NCBI GenBank assembly: GCA_038246545.1
Contig: JBBRVW010000030.1
Span: forward strand, 1 to 63,522
DNA: 63,522 nt
Origin: JBBRVW01 sp038246545
GTDB taxonomy: Bacteria > Actinomycetota > Actinomycetes > JACCUZ01
Direction: 5' to 3'
Numbering within the stretch: the stretch's first letter is position 1; the number at the start of each line of letters is the position of its first letter. Shown piece by piece: positions 43,505 to 51,846 of this stretch. The position numbers were made by a program, and so were the translations under genes. The notes below the pieces were generated by a model. It did no database searches. It was not told where the DNA came from and saw only the letters and a list, made by a program, of their open reading frames with translations.

Positions 43505-44779
43505 TCAGCTCCACGGCGGCTTCGGGTAGATGACCGTCTCCGTCGTGGCCGCGTCGGCGGGCCCGACGACCTGGACCTTGCCGGACTGCCACTGGGCGAG
43601 GATGAAGTTGCCCTGCGGCTCACCCTTCTCGTTCCAGGACAGTGGACCGAGGATCGTCACCACCTCGTTGCTGTGCAGCCAGTCCTTGATCGCGTCGTTG
43701 TCGAAGCCCTTGGTGCCCTCGACAGCAGCCTGCAGCGTCTGGGCGGCGGCGTAAGCGTCCGCCGCATCCTCGGCCGGGGTGGCACCGTCGTAGGCGTCGC
43801 CGTATGCCTTGACGAACTCTGCGTTGTTCGGCGTGGACGCCTGCTCGTTCCAGGAGACCGTGTAGAAGACGCCCTCGGTGTTGGCCTCGCCGACACCTTC
43901 GCTGTACTGGCCGGCGTTGCTCGGCGCGGACGTCTGGAACAGCGCCTTCGGCGTGTAGCCGAGCTGCTTGAGCGACCGGACCAGGCCGACGCCGTCCTCG
44001 AAGACGGCGCCCTGGGCGATCAGGTCGGGCTTCTTGTTCTTCAGGGTGTTGGCGATGGTCTGGAAGTTCGTGGTGTCGGCCGGGTAGACCTGCGAGAACA
44101 CCGTCTTCACGCCGAGCGCCTCGAGCTGCTGCTGCATCGACTCGATCACCGGGCGGGTGAAGGGGTCGTCCTGCGTCGGGTACGCCGCGGTCTTGGGCAT
44201 CTGGTCGGCGGGCAGCGACTTGAGGTAGTCGACGAACACGTCGGCCTGGTGCGGCGCGGTGGCCGGCTGGGCGAAGAAGAGGTACTCGAAGCCGCGGTCG
44301 AACATGGTCGGCGCGCCACCGGCCGGCTCGACGAAGACGTAGCCGTTCTTCTCGGCCACGGCCGAGGCCGGGAAGTTGAGCAGCGAGGAGAACGTGCCGA
44401 GCACGAGGTCGACCTTGTCGGAGGTGATCAGCTTCGTGTAGTCGGAGACGACGGTGTCCTGGTTGGACGCGTCATCGGCGATCTTCAGCTCGACCTGCCG
44501 GCCCTGCAGGCCGCCGGCGGCGTTGACCTGGTCGGCCCACACCTCGTAGCCGCGCTTTGCCTCGCCGCCGGGCTGGGAGAAGTCACCGGTCAGTGGCAGG
44601 GAGATGCCGATCGTCACCGGACTCTTGTCCGAACCCCCGCCGTCGCCGGAGCTGCTGCTCGCTGGCGTGCTGCTGCCGCCGCAGGCGGCCAGCACCATCG
44701 CGGCCGCCGCCGTCGTGGCCGCGAGGGCCAGCGAGCGGCGCGCACGGCGCGGGGAAGTGGGATGTGACGACTCGGTCAT
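43505..44779 (-). CDS. ABC transporter substrate-binding lipoprotein, Leu/Ile/Val (Peripla_BP_6) type
   Basis: Binding protein of 424 residues. The N-terminus (RRARRSLALAATTAAAAMVLAAC) is an exported lipoprotein signal with lipobox LAAC, followed by a Ser/Gly linker. The mature domain is the type-I LivJ-like fold (VTIGISLPLTGDFSQPGGEAKRGYEVWADQVNAAGGLQGRQVELKIADDAS). The Asp/Ser-rich ligand region (LGTFSSLLNFPASAVAEKNGYVFVEPAGG) is not that of a typical amino-acid binder, and such proteins often bind aromatic acids or amides. The ATG at 44779 follows GGAGG. A perfect LacI-type operator lies 36 bases upstream. Confidence 0.9.
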   Translation of the reverse strand: MTESSHPTSPRRARRSLALAATTAAAAMVLAACGGSSTPASSSSGDGGGSDKSPVTIGISLPLTGDFSQPGGEAKRGYEVWADQVNAAGGLQGRQVELKIADDASNQDTVVSDYTKLITSDKVDLVLGTFSSLLNFPASAVAEKNGYVFVEPAGGAPTMFDRGFEYLFFAQPATAPHQADVFVDYLKSLPADQMPKTAAYPTQDDPFTRPVIESMQQQLEALGVKTVFSQVYPADTTNFQTIANTLKNKKPDLIAQGAVFEDGVGLVRSLKQLGYTPKALFQTSAPSNAGQYSEGVGEANTEGVFYTVSWNEQASTPNNAEFVKAYGDAYDGATPAEDAADAYAAAQTLQAAVEGTKGFDNDAIKDWLHSNEVVTILGPLSWNEKGEPQGNFILAQWQSGKVQVVGPADAATTETVIYPKPPWS

Positions 44780-44815
44780 GCGCCCTCCAGAGGTGGCACC
44801 GGTGACACCGGGGTC

Positions 44816-44829
44816 CGCAATCGATTGCG
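44816..44829. promoter_or_regulatory. LacI-type operator copy 3 (perfect)
   Basis: CGCAATCGATTGCG is a perfect 14-base palindrome with central CG, the typical form for LacI-family sites. It lies 36 bases upstream of the binding-protein start at 44779 and best defines the motif of all four copies. Confidence 0.75.
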
Positions 44830-44896
44830 ATACCGGCATCTTGGAGAGATACGCCTGGCGTGTCAAGGGTTACCGGTGGGTTGCCGTGTCGTGACA

Positions 44897-44908
44897 GCAA
44901 TCGATTGT
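44897..44908. promoter_or_regulatory. LacI-type operator copy 4
   Basis: GCAATCGATTGT has one mismatch to the perfect copy. It is 17 bases upstream of the GTG at 44926 and 67 bases from copy 3, so both divergent promoters are covered and the regulator may be autoregulated. Confidence 0.7.
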
Positions 44909-44925
44909 GGGTAGTCTGCGCCGCT

Positions 44926-45846
44926 GTGAGCACTCCCGCGATCAGCCTGGCGGTCGGCACCTTCTCCCCCTCGGTGCTGCTGAGGGTGGCCCGGCGGACC
45001 GGTGCGCTGGACCGCCACGGCCTGGCGGTCGACGAGCGGCCGGTGCCGTCGTCGCCGGCCCAGTTCGCGGCGTTGGCCGACGGGTCGCTCGACGCGGCGC
45101 TGACCAGTCCGGACAATGTCGTGGCCTACCGGTTCCTGCCCGGCAACCCGCTCGGCTCGACCCGGGACGTGCGGATCGTGTCCGCCGTAGACCGCGGCCT
45201 CGGTCTGGCCCTGTACGCCGCCGCCGGCACTGCCGAGGTCGCCGCCCTCCGCGGCACGACGGTGGGCGTCGACGTCGCCGCGTCCGGCTTCGCGCTCGCG
45301 CTGTTCGAGATCCTCGGCCGGGCCGGTCTTGCGCGTACCGACTACGACCTCGTCGAGCTGGGCTCCACGCCCATGCGCCTCGAGGCTCTGCTCGAGGGCC
45401 GCTGCTCGGCCACCATGCTCAACGCCGGCAGCGACCTCGCCGCCGACGACGCCGGCCTGGTGCGGCTGGCTGACGTGACGGAGGTTGCGGCGCCCTACCT
45501 CGGCACGGTCCTCGCCGTGCAGGGCGAGCCCACGCCGGCCGTGCGCGCGCTGGCGGCGGCACTGCGCGAGACAGTCGGCGGAATCCGCGACGGCTCCGCC
45601 CGGGAGGTGGCCGTGGCGGAGGCGGCGGGCACCGGGCTCCCCCACCACCTCGCGGAACGGTACGTCGAGCGCCTGCTCGACCCCGAGCGCGGGCTCGTCG
45701 GGGACGGCCGCGCCGACCGTACGTCCCTGGACACCCTGGTCGACCTGCGCCGGCGACAGCTGCCGCCGCACGTCGCCGACCAGCTGGCCGGCGCGACCGA
45801 CCCGGGCTCCGGGCTCGTCGACGAGGGCGGCCCGTCGGACCCGTGA
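44926..45846 (+). CDS. Cytoplasmic periplasmic-binding-fold protein (NMT1/SsuA-like) without signal peptide
   Basis: Protein of 306 residues. From VSTPAISLAVGTFSPSVLLRVARRTGALDRHGLAVDE it reads like a type-II binding protein (NMT1/THI5 or SsuA/TauA type), with VGVDVAASGFALALFEILGRAGL and DLVELGSTPMRLEALLEGRCSATMLNAG as the second lobe. The N-terminus is neither hydrophobic nor lipobox-bearing, so it should stay in the cytoplasm. The stop overlaps the LacI start (GTGA): fixed co-production with the repressor. Plausible roles are a ligand sensor or carrier for the repressor, or an enzyme of the PBP fold (as in MqnA). The start is preceded by an operator copy. Confidence 0.7.
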   Translation: MSTPAISLAVGTFSPSVLLRVARRTGALDRHGLAVDERPVPSSPAQFAALADGSLDAALTSPDNVVAYRFLPGNPLGSTRDVRIVSAVDRGLGLALYAAAGTAEVAALRGTTVGVDVAASGFALALFEILGRAGLARTDYDLVELGSTPMRLEALLEGRCSATMLNAGSDLAADDAGLVRLADVTEVAAPYLGTVLAVQGEPTPAVRALAAALRETVGGIRDGSAREVAVAEAAGTGLPHHLAERYVERLLDPERGLVGDGRADRTSLDTLVDLRRRQLPPHVADQLAGATDPGSGLVDEGGPSDP

Positions 45847-46886
45847 CCACTACGCTGCCGACCGTGCGACCGCCCACGCTGCGCGACGTCGCCCGCGAGG
45901 CCGGCGTGCATCCTGCGACGGCGTCCCGGGCGCTCAACCCGGCGACCCGGTCGCTGGTCAACGGCGAGACGGTCACCCGCGTCCAGCGCGTCGCGGAGTC
46001 GCTCGGCTACCGGCCCAACCCGATCGCCCGCAGCCTCAAGACCTCCCGGTCGGCCACCGTCGGGCTGGTGATCCCCGACCTGACCAACCCGCTGTTCCCA
46101 CCGATCGTGCGCGGCATCGAGGACGTCCTCGCCCCGGCGCACTACAACGCGTGGCTGGTCAACACCGACAACGACCCCGACCGCGAGGACTCGCTGGTCG
46201 ACTCGCTGCGCTCCCGTCAGGTCGAGGGCCTCATCGTCGCCACCGCGCGGCTCCAGCACCCGCTGCTCGACCGGCTGCTGGCGGAGGGCGTCCGGATGGT
46301 CCTCATCAACCGTCGTACCGCCAGCGGGTCGATCCCGTCGGTCACCGCCGACGACGCCAACGGCATCGACACCGCAGTCGCGCACCTCGCCCGGCTGGGC
46401 CACCGCCGGATCGCACACCTCGCCGGCCCGCAGGACACCTCCACCGGTGTCGTACGCCGGCGCGCGTTCCTCCAGGCCGTGCGTGACCACGGGCTCGCCG
46501 ACGAGCCCGGCCTGGTCGCCGACTGCGCGTCGTGGACCGAGGACGAGGGCGCCCGCGCACTGCGCGAGCTGCTCGACGCGGGACGCGAGTTCACCGCGGT
46601 GGTCGCCGGCAACGACCTGCTCGCCCTCGGCTGCTACGACGTGTTCCACGAGCGCGGCATCAGCTGCCCCTTGGACCTGTCGGTGATCGGCTTCAACGAC
46701 ATGCCCTACCTCGACAAGCTGCGACCGCCGCTTACCAGCGTGCGGGTGCCGCACTACGAGGTCGGCGCCGAGGCCGCACGGATGCTGCTCGAGGGCCTGA
46801 CGGACCCGAGCCGGCACCCCCGGTCGATCCTGCTGCCGATCACGCTGGTCGAGCGCGCCTCGACCGCGGCTCCGGCCGCGTCGTGA
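45843..46886 (+). CDS. LacI-family transcriptional regulator
   Basis: Repressor of 347 residues. The HTH is TLRDVAREAGVHPATASRALNPATRSLV (residues 12-39), with hinge helix YRPNPIARSLKTSRS. The sugar-binding-type core (VGLVIPDLTNPLFPPIVRGIEDVL ... VEGLIVATARLQHPL ... HRRIAHLAGP ... VIGFNDMPYLDKLRPPLTSVRVP) has all family blocks. It overlaps the upstream cytoplasmic binding-fold gene by four bases. It is the natural candidate to bind the four GCAATCGATTGC copies, two of which lie in its own divergent promoter region. Its ligand need not be a sugar. Confidence 0.92.
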   Translation: MTTTLPTVRPPTLRDVAREAGVHPATASRALNPATRSLVNGETVTRVQRVAESLGYRPNPIARSLKTSRSATVGLVIPDLTNPLFPPIVRGIEDVLAPAHYNAWLVNTDNDPDREDSLVDSLRSRQVEGLIVATARLQHPLLDRLLAEGVRMVLINRRTASGSIPSVTADDANGIDTAVAHLARLGHRRIAHLAGPQDTSTGVVRRRAFLQAVRDHGLADEPGLVADCASWTEDEGARALRELLDAGREFTAVVAGNDLLALGCYDVFHERGISCPLDLSVIGFNDMPYLDKLRPPLTSVRVPHYEVGAEAARMLLEGLTDPSRHPRSILLPITLVERASTAAPAAS

Positions 46887-46913
46887 CCGACTGACGGCCC
46901 GCGCGGGCGGACC

Positions 46914-47615
46914 TCAGTCGCGGAAGGAGACCGAGAGCCGGCCGAGATCGGCGACGGTGACCTCGACGTGCTGACCGGCCTCCACCGGCACCGGGGGCAC
47001 CACCGAGCCGGTGATGACGACCTGTCCCGCGCGCAATCGCGCGCCCACCGCGGCCAGCTGGTCGACGGCCTGCCGCACCAGCTCGACGAGGTCGCCGGTC
47101 AAGGCGGAGGCGTCGGCGGTCGAGGCCACCTCGGCGCCGTCGAGCGTCACCGTGGCCCGCAGCCCGCCCGAGCCGGTGCGACCGGTGACCGGTCGGCCGA
47201 GCAGGACGTGCCGGTGGAAGATGTTCCCGGCCAGCACGTCGCTCACGTCGCCCGGGCGCGCGGGGACCGGGTGCAGGTCGGCCAGCTCGATGGCCGCGGA
47301 CAGCCCGGCGACCGCCGCGCGCACGGTGTCGTACGACGCGCCGGGCTCGATGTCGGAGGCGACGTGCACGGCCACCTCAGGCTCGAGCACCGGCCGGGTC
47401 CACCCGGCGAAGGACACCTCGGCGCCGTCGTGGAGCAGGCCGCTGTCGAGCAGGAACCCCACCAGCGGCTGGGTGAGATCGAACTTCTGCAACGACGCCG
47501 CCGTGCCGAAGCCCAGCTTCCAGCCGATCGGCCGGTCGCCGCCGGCGACCGCGTCGTCGCGGCGGGCCAGCTGCGTCCGCATCCCCTCGAGCACCCGCGG
47601 GTCGTCGACAGTCAT
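46914..47615 (-). CDS. 2-Keto-4-pentenoate hydratase-like (FAH-superfamily) protein
   Basis: Protein of 233 residues of the MhpD/fumarylacetoacetase-like fold: GWKLGFGTAASLQKFDLTQPLVGFLLDSGLL, RPVLEPEVAVHVASDI (metal-binding Glu pair LEPEVA), AAIELADLH and LAGNIFHRHVLLG. Hydratases and decarboxylases of this group act late in aromatic meta-cleavage or hydroxyacid pathways. It lies convergent to the LacI gene, and its ATG overlaps the stop of the small cupin gene upstream. It may belong to the same catabolic function, but no LacI-type site is found before it. Confidence 0.82.
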   Translation of the reverse strand: MTVDDPRVLEGMRTQLARRDDAVAGGDRPIGWKLGFGTAASLQKFDLTQPLVGFLLDSGLLHDGAEVSFAGWTRPVLEPEVAVHVASDIEPGASYDTVRAAVAGLSAAIELADLHPVPARPGDVSDVLAGNIFHRHVLLGRPVTGRTGSGGLRATVTLDGAEVASTADASALTGDLVELVRQAVDQLAAVGARLRAGQVVITGSVVPPVPVEAGQHVEVTVADLGRLSVSFRD

Positions 47616-47854
47616 CCCTCGTGCCCCATGCCGGGCTCGTGCCCGTGGTCGGGGATGGCGTAACCGGCCTGCTCGAGGTTGCCCGCACCGCTCCAGCCCC
47701 AGATGAGCAGCACGTCCTCGTCGCCGGTGTTGCCGAAGCCGTGCCAGCTGCCCCTCGGGGTGTAGACGACGTCACCGGCGCGGGCCGGCTCGCGGTCCTG
47801 GTCGCCGAGCGCGGTCGCGGCCGACGGCGCTGGGTCCGGCCGCCGGGTCGCCAT
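47612..47854 (-). CDS. Truncated cupin-domain protein
   Basis: Protein of 80 residues. Only the second half of a small cupin barrel is present: AGDVVYTPRGSWHGFGNTGDEDVLLIWGWSGAGNLEQAGYAI. The first half, with the usual HxH metal residues, is missing; after MATRRPDPAPSAATA the sequence jumps directly to GDQDREPARAGD. An internal deletion of about 50 residues would explain this. The stop overlaps the hydratase ATG (ATGA), so it may now serve mainly to couple translation. ATG at 47854; function of the piece doubtful. Confidence 0.55.
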   Translation of the reverse strand: MATRRPDPAPSAATALGDQDREPARAGDVVYTPRGSWHGFGNTGDEDVLLIWGWSGAGNLEQAGYAIPDHGHEPGMGHEG

Positions 47855-47917
47855 GCCGCGGAGTCTAGGGATCGACGAGGGGCGGACTGCCGGCCCGCGC
47901 CGTGCCACCATCGCCGG

Positions 47918-48559
47918 GTGCGCCTCTACCTCTCGTCGTTCCGGACCGGCGACCACCCCGAGGAGCTCGTCCGCATGTCCGGGGCGGGCGCGCGCGTCGC
48001 GGTCATCGCCAACTCCTGCGACGGCGCACCGCCCGACGTCCGCGCCGACGCCGTCGCCGGCGAGCTCGACCGGCTCGGTGCTCTCGGGCTGCACCCGGAG
48101 GAGGTCGACCTGCGCGACTTCGTCGACGGCCGCGGCACTCTCGCCGCTGCCATTGCGCCGTTCGACGTCCTCTGGCTGCGCGGCGGCAACGTGTTCACCT
48201 TGCGGCACGCGATGCGGGTGAGCGGGTTCGACGACCTGGTCCTCGCCGGCCTGCGCGCGGACGGCTTCGTCTACGCCGGCTACAGCGCCGGCCCGTGCGT
48301 GCTGGCGCCGAGCCTGCGCGGCCTCGAGGCGTGCGACAGTGCCGACGAGGTGACCGACCTCCACGGTGTCGAGCCGGTGTTCGACGGTCTCGGAGTCCTC
48401 GACCGACCGTTCGTGCCGCACGTGCAGTCGCCGGGTCACCCCGAGACCGAGCTGCTCGACGCCGTGTCCGCGCGCTACAGGGCCGAGCATGTCGAGCACT
48501 GGCGGCTGCGCGACGGCCAGGTGCTCGTCGTCGACGGTGACCGCACCGAGCTGCTCTGA
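47918..48559 (+). CDS. Peptidase S51/dipeptidase E-like protein
   Basis: Protein of 213 residues of the class-I-glutamine-amidotransferase-like fold. Characteristic blocks are LYLSSFRTGDHPEEL, VIANSCDG, DVLWLRGGNVFTLRHAM and the nucleophile elbow FVYAGYSAGPCVLAPSL (Ser), with a C-terminal His (DRPFVPHVQSPGHPE). Dipeptidase E hydrolyses Asp-X dipeptides; uncharacterised relatives are numerous. The GTG at 47918 is the likely start, divergent from the cupin gene with a 63-base gap. Confidence 0.83.
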   Translation: MRLYLSSFRTGDHPEELVRMSGAGARVAVIANSCDGAPPDVRADAVAGELDRLGALGLHPEEVDLRDFVDGRGTLAAAIAPFDVLWLRGGNVFTLRHAMRVSGFDDLVLAGLRADGFVYAGYSAGPCVLAPSLRGLEACDSADEVTDLHGVEPVFDGLGVLDRPFVPHVQSPGHPETELLDAVSARYRAEHVEHWRLRDGQVLVVDGDRTELL

Positions 48560-48574
48560 CCGGTCGGGCTCGCG

Positions 48575-49673
48575 TCAGAGCGAGTAGCGGCGGCCGACCG
48601 GGTTGCCCGCCAGGTCGGTGATGCCGAGGGAGTGCGCGGGGTTGAGCACCACCACGAGCTGACCGACCGCCGCGAAGGTCGGGTGGGGCGTGAACACCGC
48701 CTTCCGCAGCGCGCCGGTCGCACAGGAGACAGCGACGCCGGCTGCGTCGGTGCAGGTCCACGTGCCGACGACCTGGCTGCCGTCGGCCAGCGCGTGCACC
48801 GGAGCGCTGGCCGGCGTGATCCCGATGACGTCCTCGTCGACATCGAGGACGACGCGGTTGTCGGAGGTCGTGGTGCGCACCACCCGCGGCACCATGTTGT
48901 CGGGCGCGGTGACCTGGAGCGCCGGCTGCCCCGACAGGTAGTGGCCGGTCCGCGCCGCACCGTCGGTGACCTTCAGCTGGGACTGCCAGAGTCCGGCGAC
49001 GCTCCCGCAGCGCGGGACGGTCACGGTGGCACCCCAGACGCCGTCACGCCTCGTCCCCGACAGGAGGCTCAGCTCGGTGTCGAAGCCACCGTCGCTGTGG
49101 CCGGGGTCGAGCAGCCTGAGACGGACTCCGGTGACCCCTGCCGCGTCGTCGCGAGCCCGCACCCGGAACACCACCAACTGGTCGCCCGCGGTGACATCGA
49201 CCCCGCTGACGGACATGCTCGGCGACGCTGCGGACGGCCGGTACCGGTCGGTCCTGCTGCGTACGTGGAGGACCCGGTCGACGCGCCGGGTCCGGTCGAG
49301 CGCCACGAGGTTCTTGCACGAGTAGCGCCGCACGTTCACCACGCCGTCGACGACGCTGACCTTCCCCACGTGCCACGTCACACGGGCGAGGTAGCGCGGC
49401 ACCACCAGAGCGCCGCGCCAGGTCCCGTCGTGGACCGTGCCGGACACCCGCTGCAGGAACGTGGCGGCGCCGCGGCGGCCGGCACCGGCGTGCGCCAGCA
49501 CCCTCTGCACTCCGGCACGGCCGTCCTTGACCCGGGCCGTGACGGTCACGCGCGCCACGCGCCGGCGGGTGCTCACGTGAGTCGCGTCGAGCGTCAACCG
49601 GGCCAGCCGGGGCGCGGTGCGGCACGGCGAGGGCGGCGCGTGCCGCGAGCAACCGAGCGGTGCGAGCCGGCAT
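48575..49673 (-). pseudogene. Secreted Ig-like beta-sandwich protein with a frameshift after the signal peptide
   Basis: From the ATG at 49673 the frame encodes MPARTARLLAARAALAV, a signal-peptide-like start. A frameshift near 49615 is needed to enter the long frame that begins APRLARLTLDATHVSTRRRVARVTVTARV and ends with VGRRYSL (stop at 48575). The long part contains three or four beta-sandwich modules, the last of which (VVRTTTSDNRVVLDVDEDV ... DLAGNPVG) looks like a bacterial Ig-like/SbsA-type domain. If the shift is real, export is lost; a sequence error is an alternative. Function unknown, probably a surface adhesin-like protein. Confidence 0.55.
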
Positions 49674-49801
49674 GAGTGCTCCTCACGTGCTGCGGCGCGC
49701 GTGCGGTCACAGGGACGACGCCCGAACAGGCCGCCCGGTTGCGTCCGGTCCGCGTCAGGCGTCACCTGGCGGGCGGCCAGCGGCCCGGGGCGCGGGCCTC
49801 G

Positions 49802-50374
49802 CTACGGTCGGGCGCGCTCGCCGCGGGCTGCCTTGTCGGCGGTGTCGAGGACGCGCCGGGCGCGGGTCCCCGGCTGCTTGGCCTGCACGATCCACTCCAG
49901 CGCGCTGCGCTTGGCCGACCGGGGGAATGCCTCCCAGTGCTCGGCCGCTCCGGGTCGCGCGGCAAGCGCGGCATCCAGGTCGTCCGGGACGACGAGCGCC
50001 TCGACCGCGTCGAGCAGGTGCCACCCGCCATTGGCCTTCGCCAGGTCGATGACCGCCTGTCCGGCCGGCGCCATCCGGCCCTCCGCCAGCAGCAGCTCGA
50101 CGCGGCGCTTGTTCGGGGCCGACCACCCGCTCGTCGGCTTGCGCGGGCAGAACCAGAGCATGCTGCGCTCGTCGTCGATGGTCCGGGCCTTGCTGTCGAC
50201 CCAACCGTAGGCGAGCGCCTCGGTGACCGCCTCGTCGTAGGCGATCCGCGGCCTCCCCGTGGCCGTCTTCCACGACACGAGGTTGACCCCCGAGCTGCTC
50301 GCATGGTTCGTCCGGAGCCACGACCGCCAGGCGGCGACGGTCTCGGCGTGCACCTGCGGCGGCACCTCGGGCAC
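49802..50374 (-). CDS. YdeI/OmpD-associated-family protein
   Basis: Protein of 190 residues: ETVAAWRSWLRTNHASSSGVNLVSWKTATGRPRIAYDEAVTEALAYGWVDSK, MLWFCPRKPTSGWSAPNKRRVELLLAEGRMAPAGQAVIDLAKANGGWHLLDAVE and the C-terminal SAKRSALEWIVQAKQPGTRARRV. These are hallmarks of the YdeI-like domain, whose role is unclear (linked to peptide stress in some species). The GTG at 50374 is preferred because GGGAGG lies eight bases upstream; a longer form from 50428 is possible. Confidence 0.85.
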   Translation of the reverse strand: MPEVPPQVHAETVAAWRSWLRTNHASSSGVNLVSWKTATGRPRIAYDEAVTEALAYGWVDSKARTIDDERSMLWFCPRKPTSGWSAPNKRRVELLLAEGRMAPAGQAVIDLAKANGGWHLLDAVEALVVPDDLDAALAARPGAAEHWEAFPRSAKRSALEWIVQAKQPGTRARRVLDTADKAARGERARP

Positions 50375-50531
50375 TGCCCACACCTCCCTGGTCGGACCGC
50401 TCCTGCTCACCTGTCTAGCGGTCGCCACCGACGCTCGCGGCCAGGGTCGGGCGTCGGCGAACCCACGGCAGAGCGGATCGGCAGGTGGACGCGTCGGTTC
50501 CGAACCCGCCGCGATCGGCCAGGATGACGCC

Positions 50532-51251
50532 GTGCGGCTCCTCGCGGTCAGCGATCTGCACCACCGCCTGCGTCACTACGACTGGTTGGTCGGCGCGGCC
50601 GCCGACGTGGACGTCGTCTCGCTCGCGGGTGACCTGGCTGACGTGACCAACCCGGTGCCGCTCGAGGTGCAGGTCGTCGTCCTCGTCAGCTACCTCGACC
50701 GGCTGGCGGAGCAGGCGGTCGTCCTGGCCGCGTCCGGCAACCACGACCTCGACGGTCCCGGCCCGCACGGCGAGCAGGTCGCCGGCTGGCTGCGGCGGAC
50801 GCGCGCCGGGACGGTAGTGACCGACGGCTCGAGCCACGACGTCGACGGCGCCCGATTCACGGTCGCGCCGTGGTGGGACGGCCCGGCGAGCCGCGACCTG
50901 GTCGCGGCCCAGCTGGCCGCGGCGGCCGCCGACCGGCCGCCGTGGTGGGTGTGGGTCTACCACTCCCCGCCGGCGGGCACCGTGCTCTGCCGTGACGGGC
51001 GCCGCGAGTTCCCCGACCACGACCTGGCCGGGTGGATCGACGAGCACCAGCCGGACGTCGTCCTGTGCGGGCACATCCACCAGGCGCCCTGGGTCGACGG
51101 TGGCTCGTGGCGCGCCCGGCTCGGCCGCACGCTGGTCGTCAACCCCGGCCGGCAGGTCGGCCCGGTCCCGCCGCACGTCACCCTCGACACCGCGGCGGGC
51201 ACGGCGCACTGGTTCGGGGTCTTCGACTCCGAGACCGTCGACCTCGCCTGA
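50532..51251 (+). CDS. Calcineurin-like metallophosphoesterase
   Basis: Protein of 239 residues with the full metallophosphoesterase motif set: LAVSDLHHRL (Asp, His), SLAGDLAD, ASGNHDLDG, VYHSPPAGT and CGHIHQAPW. It should bind two divalent metals and hydrolyse a phosphoester, phosphodiester or nucleotide. The GTG at 50532 directly precedes RLLAVSDLHH, so the N-terminus is very short, as in many members. It is convergent with the cyclic-nucleotide-binding gene, 13 bases apart; a link to cyclic nucleotides is only a suggestion of position. Confidence 0.88.
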   Translation: MRLLAVSDLHHRLRHYDWLVGAAADVDVVSLAGDLADVTNPVPLEVQVVVLVSYLDRLAEQAVVLAASGNHDLDGPGPHGEQVAGWLRRTRAGTVVTDGSSHDVDGARFTVAPWWDGPASRDLVAAQLAAAAADRPPWWVWVYHSPPAGTVLCRDGRREFPDHDLAGWIDEHQPDVVLCGHIHQAPWVDGGSWRARLGRTLVVNPGRQVGPVPPHVTLDTAAGTAHWFGVFDSETVDLA

Positions 51252-51264
51252 GTGGTGATGCGGG

Positions 51265-51744
51265 TCAGCCCTCGGGGTCGCGCGCGGACCCGGTGCGGGC
51301 CCGCGGGCCCTGGTGGTGCAGGAGGGTGTCGAGGATGCCGCTCATCATCCCCAGGTGGCCGTCCTCGCCGGCCAGCTGCGCCTTGACGTCGGCGAGGTAC
51401 TGCGTCGTCCCGTCGAGCCGCGACGCCGTGGTGCGCAGCACGACGAGCGCGGCACCGGGCTGCTCCACGAAGAACGTCAGGGGGTCGTCGACCACGCGCA
51501 CCTCGACGTCGGTCGCGGCACGTGCCGTCGCCGTCGCGGGCCGGTCGAGCACGACCGACATCTCGCCGAACACGGCACCGGGCGCATCGACCCGCGCAAC
51601 GGCGACACCGTCGCGCTCGACGGTCACCTCGCCGGAGACGAGCACCACCATGCGCGACGGCGCAGCGCCCTGCTCGATGAGCACGTCGCCCGGCGCCAGC
51701 GAGGCGAGCGGCAGGTCGTCGCACAGTTGCAGCAGGTCGGTCAC
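51265..51744 (-). CDS. Cyclic-nucleotide-binding-domain (Crp-type) protein without HTH
   Basis: Protein of 159 residues consisting mainly of one cNMP-binding barrel: LAPGDVLIEQGAAPSRMVVLVSGEVTVERDGVAVARVDAPGAVFGEMSVVLDRPATATARAATDVEVRVVD. The phosphate-binding cassette (FGEMSVVLDRPATATARA) is well kept. There is no DNA-binding domain; a C-terminal helix (ASRLDGTTQYLADVKAQL) may dimerise. The GTG at 51744 gives a natural start. Role unknown, possibly binding a cyclic nucleotide to modulate a partner. Confidence 0.85.
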   Translation of the reverse strand: MTDLLQLCDDLPLASLAPGDVLIEQGAAPSRMVVLVSGEVTVERDGVAVARVDAPGAVFGEMSVVLDRPATATARAATDVEVRVVDDPLTFFVEQPGAALVVLRTTASRLDGTTQYLADVKAQLAGEDGHLGMMSGILDTLLHHQGPRARTGSARDPEG

Positions 51745-51846
51745 GAGGTCATTGTGCGCGCGCCGTGGACGTGGTGGCACCCGCTTCCCACGGACAGGAC
51801 AGCGAGCCCGGAGCGGCTTCACGCGGCAGGTACCGGCCGAGCCTCG

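Noticed and set aside
45419..46486. Additional frames inside the LacI and binding-fold genes
   Set aside because: Arg/Pro/Ala-rich shadow frames with no motifs, fully covered by well-supported genes.
33844..47045. Further LacI-type sites such as TGCAATCGACGACG (33842) and CGCAATCGCGCGCC (47033)
   Set aside because: They keep only one half-site (three or more mismatches in the dyad) and lie inside coding genes.
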